16,045 nt of DNA from an uncultured Collinsella sp. (lineage in GTDB: Bacteria; Actinomycetota; Coriobacteriia; Coriobacteriales; Coriobacteriaceae), in the NCBI GenBank assembly GCA_900551665.1, contig URWW01000037.1, forward strand, positions 1-16,045, read 5' to 3'. Below are positions 1 through 5,620 of the stretch, piece after piece; the stretch's first letter is position 1; each line of letters begins with the position of its first letter. The notes under the pieces are model-generated. The model did no database searches. It had not been told where the DNA came from and saw only the letters and a list, made by a program, of their open reading frames with translations. A program made the translations under genes and the position numbers.

Positions 1-681
1 TTGCGCGATTGGACGCATGATCGCCATCGTACCGTTGACGATGCGCCCTTTGGTGGCGGCGCCGGCATGCTCATGAAGGTCGAGCCCCTTCATGAAGCGA
101 TTTGCGATATCTCGTCGAGGGGGGAGTGCCCGCCCCGCGTCGTGTTTTTCACCCCGTGCGGCGAGCCCTTCACGCAAGAGGTCGCCGAACGACTCTCTGC
201 ATGCGAGCGCATCCTGTTCGTCTGCGGACGTTACGAGGGTATGGATGAGCGCGCCTATGACCTCGCCGACGAGCGCCTTTCGATTGGCGATTACGTTCTG
301 ACCGGCGGTGAGCTTCCCGCCCTCGTGGTCTCCGACGCCATCATCCGCTTGATCCCCGGCGCGCTCGGCAACGACATGGGCAGCGTCGACGAGTCGTTCT
401 CGACTTCCGATGACGGCGGATTGCTCGAATACGCCCAGTACACGAGGCCCGCTGATTTCAACGGATCTTCCGTTCCGGACGTCCTGCTCTCGGGCGACCA
501 TGCAAAAGTCGCGGCTTGGCGCCGCTCGAACGCCATCGAGCGCACTTGTCGTTGGCGCCCCGACCTCATCGACTCTGCGCGCCTGACCGATGACGAGCGC
601 CGGCTTGCTCTCGAGCTGATCGAGCAGTTCCATCCCGGCGATGATCAGGCTGCATCTGGTGGGGAGGCCGTCGATGAGTGA
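1..681 (+). CDS. trmD: tRNA (guanine(37)-N1)-methyltransferase TrmD, 5'-truncated by window edge
   Basis: TrmD transfers a methyl group from S-adenosylmethionine to N1 of G37 in tRNAs that have G36, which prevents +1 frameshifting. The 226 visible residues start inside the family motif RDWTHDRHRTVDD, so roughly 35 N-terminal residues lie before the window; the TTG at base 1 is not the true start. Seen here: GGGAGM (residues 18-23), CGRYEG (75-80), the trefoil-knot stretch SIGDYVLTGGE (94-104), YTRP (147-150) and the C-terminal SGDHAKV helix (164-170). The catalytic Arg of E. coli (R154) corresponds to R116 in IRLIPG. At the position of the catalytic Asp (D169, in EDSF of E. coli) this protein reads VDESF, with a four-residue longer loop after it. 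The stop codon overlaps the lepB start by 8 nt, so the two genes are probably translationally coupled. Identity is very secure. Confidence 0.96.
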   Translation: MRDWTHDRHRTVDDAPFGGGAGMLMKVEPLHEAICDISSRGECPPRVVFFTPCGEPFTQEVAERLSACERILFVCGRYEGMDERAYDLADERLSIGDYVLTGGELPALVVSDAIIRLIPGALGNDMGSVDESFSTSDDGGLLEYAQYTRPADFNGSSVPDVLLSGDHAKVAAWRRSNAIERTCRWRPDLIDSARLTDDERRLALELIEQFHPGDDQAASGGEAVDE

Positions 682-1306
682 CATCTCCGAGGCCCTTGAC
701 GGCACTGCTGCCCAATCTGCGTCTTCGAGTGAGTCCGAGCGCCTGGATGGACCTGATCGCGAGCCCAAGTGGAAGGGGCTTCTCGAGTGGCTCGGCGTCT
801 TTGTTGTCGCCTTCGCCGTCTTCGCCCTGATTCGCGTGTTCGTTGTCTCGCCATTCGTTGTTCCGAGCGGCTCCATGGAGCCGACCATTCTTGTCGGCGA
901 TCAGGTTTTCGCCCAGCGCGTCAGCGCGCATCTCGGTGATACGCCCGAGGTCGGCGACATCGTCGTGTTCAAGAATCCCGTCTCCGATTCCAGCCACGAG
1001 ATCTTGGTGAAGCGCGTCGTGGCACGCGCCGGCCAGACGGTCGATTTAATCGATGGGCAGGTGTATGTCGACGGGGTCGCCTTGAAGGAGCCCTATGTCG
1101 TTGGCGAGAGCTACCCGCTGCCCATGCAGGCTCCGGGGGTTTCTATCGACTACCCGTATGTCGTTCCAGAGGGTTCGCTGTGGATGATGGGGGACAACCG
1201 TGAGAACTCCTCCGATTCCAGGTACTTTGGGGCCGTTCCCACGGACAACGTCGTGGGCACTGTCTTTTTCCGATATTGGCCGTTCTCTCGGATCGGCTCG
1301 ATGTAA
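674..1306 (+). CDS. lepB: Signal peptidase I
   Basis: Type I signal peptidase cleaves signal peptides from exported pre-proteins at the outer face of the cytoplasmic membrane. The ATG at 674 is chosen because GGAGG at 663-667 sits 6 nt upstream and the protein then has 210 residues, normal for Gram-positive forms. An upstream in-frame start at 641 lacks comparable support. Layout: an acidic, Ser-rich cytoplasmic N-terminus (1-34), one membrane segment (about 37-59), then the catalytic domain. The Ser/Lys dyad is Ser67 in PSGSMEP and Lys113 in LVKRVVA. Box E is GDNRENSSDSRYFG (173-186). The gene overlaps trmD by ATGAGTGA. It contains a TTA leucine codon (1046-1048), a codon absent from glyQ, glyS and ppdK. 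In many genomes rplS lies between trmD and lepB; here there is no room for it. Confidence 0.95.
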   Translation: MSDISEALDGTAAQSASSSESERLDGPDREPKWKGLLEWLGVFVVAFAVFALIRVFVVSPFVVPSGSMEPTILVGDQVFAQRVSAHLGDTPEVGDIVVFKNPVSDSSHEILVKRVVARAGQTVDLIDGQVYVDGVALKEPYVVGESYPLPMQAPGVSIDYPYVVPEGSLWMMGDNRENSSDSRYFGAVPTDNVVGTVFFRYWPFSRIGSM

Positions 1307-1309
1307 CGC

Positions 1310-1320
1310 TAGAATATAAG
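1310..1320 (+). promoter_or_regulatory. Possible -10 region(s) ahead of glyQS
   Basis: The 51-nt gap between lepB and glyQ contains a short AT-rich patch in otherwise GC-rich DNA. Two overlapping -10-like hexamers are visible, TAGAAT (1310-1315) and TATAAG (1315-1320), each matching 5 of 6 consensus bases. No good -35 box lies 16-18 nt upstream; the region there is the end of lepB. The gap shows no terminator and is too short for a T-box leader. glyQS may therefore be partly read through from trmD-lepB and partly driven from here. Confidence 0.3.
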
Positions 1321-1357
1321 GTTGTTCGACCGTACGAATGAGGGGGAGCGCCGCAGG

Positions 1358-2275
1358 ATGAATCCGAACGCATTGACCTTCCAAGAGATGATTCTCAAGC
1401 TCGAGGAGTATTGGGCCGGCCATGGCTGCACCGTCATGCAGCCCTACGATTCCGAGGTGGGTGCCGGTACGTTCCACACCGCCACGCTGCTTCGCAGCCT
1501 CGGCAAGAAGCCGTGGCGCGCGTGCTACCCGCAGCCCTGCCGCCGTCCCGCCGACGGCCGCTATGGTGAGAATCCCAATCGCATGCAGCATTATTACCAG
1601 TTCCAGGTGCTCATCAAGCCGAGCCCCGAGAACTCCCAGGAGCTGTACCTGGATTCTCTGACCGCCATCGGCCTCGATCCTGCCGAGCACGACGTCCGCT
1701 TCGTCGAGGACGACTGGGAGAGCCCGACGCTCGGCGCCTGGGGCCTCGGTTGGGAAGTTTGGCTGGATGGCATGGAGGTCACCCAGTTCACCTACTTCCA
1801 GCAGGTCGGTGGCATCGAGTGCGATCCGGTTCCCGTTGAGATCACCTATGGACTCGAGCGCATCGCAATGTACGCGCAGGGCGTCACGAGCGTCTACGAC
1901 CTGGTCTGGAGCTACCTGCCCGACGGCACGCCCATGACCTACGGTGAGGTCTTCCTCGAGAACGAGCGTGAGTTTTCCGCTTACAACTTCGAGGTCGCCA
2001 ACGTCGATATGATGCGCCAGAAGTTCGATGATTTCGAGGCCGAATGCCATGCATGCCTCGAGGCCAAGCTCCCGCTGCCCGCCTATGACTGCGTCATGAA
2101 GTGCAGCCACAGCTTCAATATCCTGGATGCCCGCGGAGCCATTTCCGCCACTGAGCGCGCGGCGTACATCCTGCGCGTCCGCACGCTCGCCAAGGCGTGC
2201 TGCGAGTCCTATCTGGCCGAGGTCGCCGGTGATGCGGCCGCGTCCGACAGCGTTGAGAAGGGGGAGGTGGCCTAA
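1358..2275 (+). CDS. glyQ: Glycine--tRNA ligase alpha subunit
   Basis: The catalytic alpha subunit of bacterial-type (alpha2beta2) class II glycyl-tRNA synthetase activates glycine with ATP and charges tRNA-Gly in the cytoplasm together with GlyS. The ATG at 1358 gives the standard N-terminus MNPNALTFQEMILKLEEYW and follows a purine-rich GGGGAG (1342-1347). An in-frame TTG at 1322 adds 12 unsupported residues. The protein has 305 residues (E. coli 303). Visible signatures: GCTVMQPYDSEVGAGTFH (23-40), the motif-2 region RYGENPNRMQHYYQFQV (68-84), the EDDWESPTLGAWGLGWEVW block, the QFTYFQQVGG block, and TYGLERI (163-169) as motif 3. The C-terminal tail is Ala/Glu-rich. The stop TAA abuts the GTG of glyS with no spacer, so the subunits are co-translated, as usual for this pair. 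Confidence 0.98.
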   Translation: MNPNALTFQEMILKLEEYWAGHGCTVMQPYDSEVGAGTFHTATLLRSLGKKPWRACYPQPCRRPADGRYGENPNRMQHYYQFQVLIKPSPENSQELYLDSLTAIGLDPAEHDVRFVEDDWESPTLGAWGLGWEVWLDGMEVTQFTYFQQVGGIECDPVPVEITYGLERIAMYAQGVTSVYDLVWSYLPDGTPMTYGEVFLENEREFSAYNFEVANVDMMRQKFDDFEAECHACLEAKLPLPAYDCVMKCSHSFNILDARGAISATERAAYILRVRTLAKACCESYLAEVAGDAAASDSVEKGEVA

Positions 2276-4366
2276 GTGGCGAACACCCGTGATTTCCTGT
2301 TCGAGCTCGGTGTCGAGGAGATGCCCTCCGCCCCGCTCAACAATGCCGTCAAGCAGCTTGAATCCCTGATGGGCAAGGGTCTCGACGAGGCCGGGCTCGC
2401 CCACGGCGCGATTCGCGTCATCTCTTCGCCGCGCCGTTTGGCCGTGCTCGTGAGCGACGTCGCCGAGGCGACGGAGGAGATCCACTCCGTCCTGCGTGGT
2501 CCCTCTGCCAAGATCGCCTTCGACGCCGAGGGCAATCCCACCAAGGCCGCCGAGGGTTTTGCCCGCAAGAACGGCCTCACCGCCAGCGAGTTGGTCCGTC
2601 GCGAGGATGCCGATGGCACCGAGTACGTCTTTGCTGAGCAGAACACCCCCTCCGAGCCCGCGCTTCCCATCCTGACGCGCGTGTGCGAAGGCCTCATCCC
2701 GTCCATCCAGTGGCCGAACTACCGTAGCCAGCGTTGGGGCAGCGAGCATGCCACCTTCGTGCGTCCGGTCCGTTGGATCTGCTGCCTCTTCGGTGAGGAG
2801 GTCGTCCCGGTCTCCTTTGCCGACGTTGTGAGCGGCAACACCACGCGCGGTCATCGCGTGCTTTCCCCCGGTGAGCACCTCGTCGCCAGCACGGATGCCT
2901 ACGAGGATGTTCTCGAGTCCGCCCATGTCCTGTCCGCCGAGCGTCGCGAGCAGGTCATCCGCGAGGGTATCGCCAAGGTCGAATCCGAGCTCGGCGTGCG
3001 CGTCGATACGCCTGCGAAGGTGTTCGACGAGGTCGTCAACCTCTGTGAGTGGCCGACGGTCCTCGTGGGCCACTTCGACGAGGAGTTCCTGAACGTCCCG
3101 TCCGAGATCATCTGCGAGTCCATGCTGTCCAACCAGCGTTACTTCCCGACGTATGACGCCCAGGGCAATCTGACCCGTGCGTTCGTCGTTGTCTCCAACG
3201 GCGACCCCAAGGCCAGCGCCACCGTGATCGACGGCAATGAGCGCGTCGTCCGCGCGCGCCTCTACGACGCCAAGTTCTTCTACGATGAGGACCTCAAGGT
3301 CGACCTCGAGGTGTTCCGTGAGCGCCTGGCCTCCGTCGGCTTCCAGCAGAAGCTCGGCACCGTGCTCCAGAAGTCCGACCGCATGGAGGACCTGGCCCTC
3401 GCCATCGCTCGCGAGGCCCATCTCGGCGCCCATGCGGCGTCCAGCGCTCAGCGTGCCGCCCACCTGGCCAAGGCCGACCTCGTGTCCTCCGCGGTCGTCG
3501 AGTTCACCAGCCAGCAGGGCGTGATGGGTGGCTACTATGCCACCGCTGCGGGCGAGGAGCCCGAGGTTGCCGCCGCCATTCGCGATCATTATCGTCCCCG
3601 CTTTGCCGGCGACGATCTGCCCGAGGGCATCGCCGGTTGCATCGTTGCTGTTGCCGACAAGCTCGACACCATCGCGGGCATGTTCGCAATCGACGAGCCT
3701 CCCACCGGCTCCAAGGACCCCTTCGCGCTGCGCCGTTCCGCCATCGGCGTCCTCAACATCCTTCGCACGCGTCTGAAGTGCGGGTATGAGGCTATCGTCG
3801 ACGCTGCGCTCGAGGGCTACCTGGAGCAGGGCCTTGAGTTCGACAAGGCTGCCGTGGCTGCATCCGTCTGCGCGTTCATCAAGGGCCGCATGGCCCAGAT
3901 GGCCCGTGATGAGAAGGTTTCCGCCGACACCGTGGCCGCCGTTTCCGACGGCGACGTCACCGTTCCGGTGCACTTCTTCGAGCTCGCGCATGCTCTCGAG
4001 GAGGCCCGCGCCAACGACCGCGAGTCCTTCACCAACCTCGCCACCGCTTATGCGCGTGCCGCTCACCTCGCCGACGCTGAGCTCGGCATCGAGGTCGATC
4101 GCAATCTCATGGGCGACGCCGAGCTTGCCCTGCTGGATGCGACCGATGCCGCGCGCGATGAGGTTGCATCGGCGCTTGACGCTCGCGATTTCAAGGCCGT
4201 CATCGCCGCCCTTGCGGCCCTGCGCGGTCCCATCGACGCGTTCTTCGACGACGTCATGGTCATGGACGAGGACATGGCCGTTCGCGAGAACAGGCTCCGC
4301 TTGCTCAACCGCTTCGAGAGCGTGTTTGCCGGCATTGCCAACATCGGCGAGATGGCGCGCAAGTAG
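2276..4366 (+). CDS. glyS: Glycine--tRNA ligase beta subunit
   Basis: The beta subunit of the heterotetrameric glycyl-tRNA synthetase binds tRNA-Gly, including the anticodon, and presents the acceptor end to GlyQ. It starts with GTG directly after the glyQ stop; GGGGAGG (2261-2267) is 8 nt upstream, which fixes this start. The protein has 696 residues (E. coli 689). Recognisable blocks are the N-terminal FLFELGVEEMPSAPL (5-19), SPRRLAVLV, the RSQRWGSEHATFVRPVRWI block, the RLYDAKFFYDED region (about residues 328-340), the HD-domain-like region with FTSQQGVMGGYYA (about 410-422), and RPRFAGDDLP followed by KDPFALRRSAIGVLNILR. The C-terminal DALR-like anticodon-binding domain ends in NRLRLLNRFESVFAGIANIG. 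No internal defect is seen. A strong terminator begins 30 nt after the stop. Confidence 0.98.
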   Translation: MANTRDFLFELGVEEMPSAPLNNAVKQLESLMGKGLDEAGLAHGAIRVISSPRRLAVLVSDVAEATEEIHSVLRGPSAKIAFDAEGNPTKAAEGFARKNGLTASELVRREDADGTEYVFAEQNTPSEPALPILTRVCEGLIPSIQWPNYRSQRWGSEHATFVRPVRWICCLFGEEVVPVSFADVVSGNTTRGHRVLSPGEHLVASTDAYEDVLESAHVLSAERREQVIREGIAKVESELGVRVDTPAKVFDEVVNLCEWPTVLVGHFDEEFLNVPSEIICESMLSNQRYFPTYDAQGNLTRAFVVVSNGDPKASATVIDGNERVVRARLYDAKFFYDEDLKVDLEVFRERLASVGFQQKLGTVLQKSDRMEDLALAIAREAHLGAHAASSAQRAAHLAKADLVSSAVVEFTSQQGVMGGYYATAAGEEPEVAAAIRDHYRPRFAGDDLPEGIAGCIVAVADKLDTIAGMFAIDEPPTGSKDPFALRRSAIGVLNILRTRLKCGYEAIVDAALEGYLEQGLEFDKAAVAASVCAFIKGRMAQMARDEKVSADTVAAVSDGDVTVPVHFFELAHALEEARANDRESFTNLATAYARAAHLADAELGIEVDRNLMGDAELALLDATDAARDEVASALDARDFKAVIAALAALRGPIDAFFDDVMVMDEDMAVRENRLRLLNRFESVFAGIANIGEMARK

Positions 4367-4395
4367 TGCTTGCTTCGCAGCGTTCATAGCTTGAT

Positions 4396-4421
4396 AGGAG
4401 GGTCCGCGAGGGCCCTCTTTT
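4396..4421 (+). terminator. Intrinsic terminator after glyS
   Basis: An 8-bp stem is formed by GAGGGTCC (4398-4405) and GGGCCCTC (4410-4417), with one G-U pair, closed by a GCGA tetraloop (4406-4409). TTTT (4418-4421) follows directly, and the stem can extend outward by two weaker pairs. This is a textbook Rho-independent terminator and marks the end of the trmD-lepB-glyQS unit. Confidence 0.9.
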
Positions 4422-4466
4422 CATGTGGGAGCGGCTCAGCCATGCGGATTGTTCGCGGCCGCCGTT

Positions 4467-4480
4467 CATCCAAATGGATG
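4467..4480 (+). repeat. Short perfect dyad in the glyS / PPDK-regulator gap
   Basis: CATCCA (4467-4472) and TGGATG (4475-4480) form a perfect inverted repeat around a 2-nt centre, about 35 nt upstream of the putative -10 of the PPDK regulator. The symmetry could be an operator for a dimeric regulator. A 6-bp dyad can also occur by chance, and no regulator family is recognisable from it. Confidence 0.25.
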
Positions 4481-4513
4481 GTCTTTTCGGCGCCCGACGT
4501 TGGGGCCGTACGC

Positions 4514-4519
4514 TATAGT
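4514..4519 (+). promoter_or_regulatory. Candidate -10 box for the PPDK regulatory gene
   Basis: TATAGT (5 of 6 bases of TATAAT) lies 36 nt before the chosen start codon and downstream of the glyS terminator, where a new promoter is expected. No convincing -35 hexamer is present 16-18 nt upstream. Initiation near 4526 would give a leader of about 29 nt carrying the GAAGGGTGG ribosome-binding sequence. It would also place the 5' end close to an in-frame GTG at 4528. Confidence 0.4.
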
Positions 4520-4554
4520 CGCCTTGTGTGAAGACCCGTCTGAAGGGTGGCTCC

Positions 4555-5427
4555 ATGACCAAGCGTTTAGCACGCCACGTCGTCCTCGTCGTTTCCGATT
4601 CGCTGGGTGCGACGGGTTATGAAGTCGCCCGTGCTGCATGCGGCCAGTTCGACGGAGTCGAGATCGCCGTCGAGCGTCTGACCAAGGTGAAGGACGCCAA
4701 GGTGGTCGAAGGGGCTGTCCGACAGCTCTTGGGCGAGGGGAGGGCGCTCAGCGTTCTGTACACCATCGCCGACGGTGCCTTGCGCGCCGAGGTCGGTGAG
4801 CGGCTTCGGGCAATGGGCATCAACGGTGTCGACGTGCTCGGTCCGGCGGTCCAGGCATTGAGTGAGAGCTCGGGAGTCGCGCCGAGTGGTATTGCAGGGT
4901 CCATCCATCGTACGGATGAGGAGTATTTCAAACGCATCGAGGCCATGGAGTATTTCGTCGAGCATGACGATGGCCGTGGTGCCGATGACTTGGATGACGC
5001 CGACATCGTCCTTATCGGTATCTCGCGCACCGGCAAAACACCGCTGTCCATGTACCTCGCCCATCTTGGGTATCGCGTTGCGAACATTCCTCTCGTTCCG
5101 GGCGTGGAGCCGCCGTCGTCCCTGTTCTCCGTCGATCCTGGAAAGGTCTTCGGACTCATCTCCACAACCGAAGTCGTTTCGACGATCCGTGACCGACGCC
5201 TCGGCGACGATATGAGTCGCGCCGTCGCTTCCGGCTATGCCGATCCCGAGCGCGTCCGTTCGGAGATGGATGAGGCCCGGGCGCTCATCAAAAAGCTCGG
5301 ATGCATCACCGTTCGTACGGATGGAAAGGCAATCGAGGAGTCCGCCGCGGAGATTCTCGAGCGCATGAGGCAGGTGCGCATCGGTCGCGAACGCCGTCGA
5401 GAACGCCTGGATGCGCAATCGATTTAG
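4555..5427 (+). CDS. Pyruvate,phosphate dikinase regulatory protein (DUF299 / Kinase-PPPase family)
   Basis: This is a bifunctional enzyme of the family that includes plant PDRP/RP1 and E. coli PpsR. It inactivates PPDK by ADP-dependent phosphorylation of the regulatory Thr near the catalytic His and reactivates it by Pi-dependent phosphorolysis. The ATG at 4555 is preferred because GAAGGGTGG (4542-4550) precedes it at good spacing; this gives 290 residues, close to the family length. An in-frame GTG at 4528 would add nine residues. Motifs: VVSDSLGATG at the N-terminus (family usual SDSTGETA), then the block with EEYFKRIEAMEYFVEHDDG, and the P-loop GISRTGKTPLS (155-165, Lys161). Codon 5 is TTA, the only TTA, CTA or TCA codon in the gene. 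Its partner ppdK lies 193 nt downstream with no terminator between them. Confidence 0.94.
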   Translation: MTKRLARHVVLVVSDSLGATGYEVARAACGQFDGVEIAVERLTKVKDAKVVEGAVRQLLGEGRALSVLYTIADGALRAEVGERLRAMGINGVDVLGPAVQALSESSGVAPSGIAGSIHRTDEEYFKRIEAMEYFVEHDDGRGADDLDDADIVLIGISRTGKTPLSMYLAHLGYRVANIPLVPGVEPPSSLFSVDPGKVFGLISTTEVVSTIRDRRLGDDMSRAVASGYADPERVRSEMDEARALIKKLGCITVRTDGKAIEESAAEILERMRQVRIGRERRRERLDAQSI

Positions 5428-5620
5428 CATATTCTAGCTGCGGTGGTATCTTCATCAGGTAACCACATGTGCGACCGTCTGCCGCGCACACTGCGCCGCT
5501 CGGCCCCATATCCCCGCATCTTCACAGGTATTTCCAATCGCCCCCGTAGAGTTCCCTTAACCCGCAGAAGCGCGGTATGGCAAACGATATGGCCCGGCTT
5601 CGGGCCGATAGGGGGTCAGT
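5428..5620 (+). other. Intergenic leader between the PPDK regulator and ppdK
   Basis: These 193 bases have no convincing gene. No T-tract terminator follows the regulator stop, so read-through into ppdK is plausible. A weak 6-bp hairpin can form from TGTGCG (5468-5473) and CGCACA (5485-5490). A TTCACA element (5521-5526) resembles the -35 of the rnj promoter, but the nearest -10-like hexamer, TAGAGT (5547-5552), is 20 nt away, too far to call with confidence. A CCCCC run (5541-5545) could in principle pair with the GGGGG of the ppdK ribosome-binding site (5611-5615). Confidence 0.45.
5591..5606 (+). promoter_or_regulatory. GC hairpin immediately 5' of the ppdK ribosome-binding site
   Basis: GGCCCG (5591-5596) and CGGGCC (5601-5606) form a perfect 6-bp all-GC stem with a GCTT loop. 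It ends 4 nt before the AGGGGG ribosome-binding sequence (5610-5615). With no T-tract it is not a terminator. It could protect the 5' side of the transcript or tune ribosome loading. The structure is seen; the role is inference. Confidence 0.45.

Noticed and set aside
1307..1357. T-box or other riboswitch ahead of glyQS
   Set aside because: The gap is only 51 nt, with no stem-loop, no T-box sequence and no terminator, so a tRNA-sensing leader cannot fit.
1322..1357. Longer GlyQ starting at the TTG at 1322
   Set aside because: The extra 12 residues are not part of the family N-terminus, and the ribosome-binding sequence fits the ATG at 1358.
2255..2262. GAGAAGGG, identical to the B. subtilis SpoIIIE recognition sequence; also at 10109-10116 on + and 14977-14984 on the minus strand
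   Set aside because: It encodes Glu-Lys-Gly or similar in coding DNA and occurs on both strands, so there is no polarity signal in this window.
1046..4387. 1,113-codon open frame on the minus strand across lepB, glyQ and glyS
   Set aside because: It is codon-aligned with the sense genes, so its stops correspond only to TTA, CTA and TCA sense codons, which these genes avoid. The translation has no recognisable domain, and three secure genes lie on the other strand.
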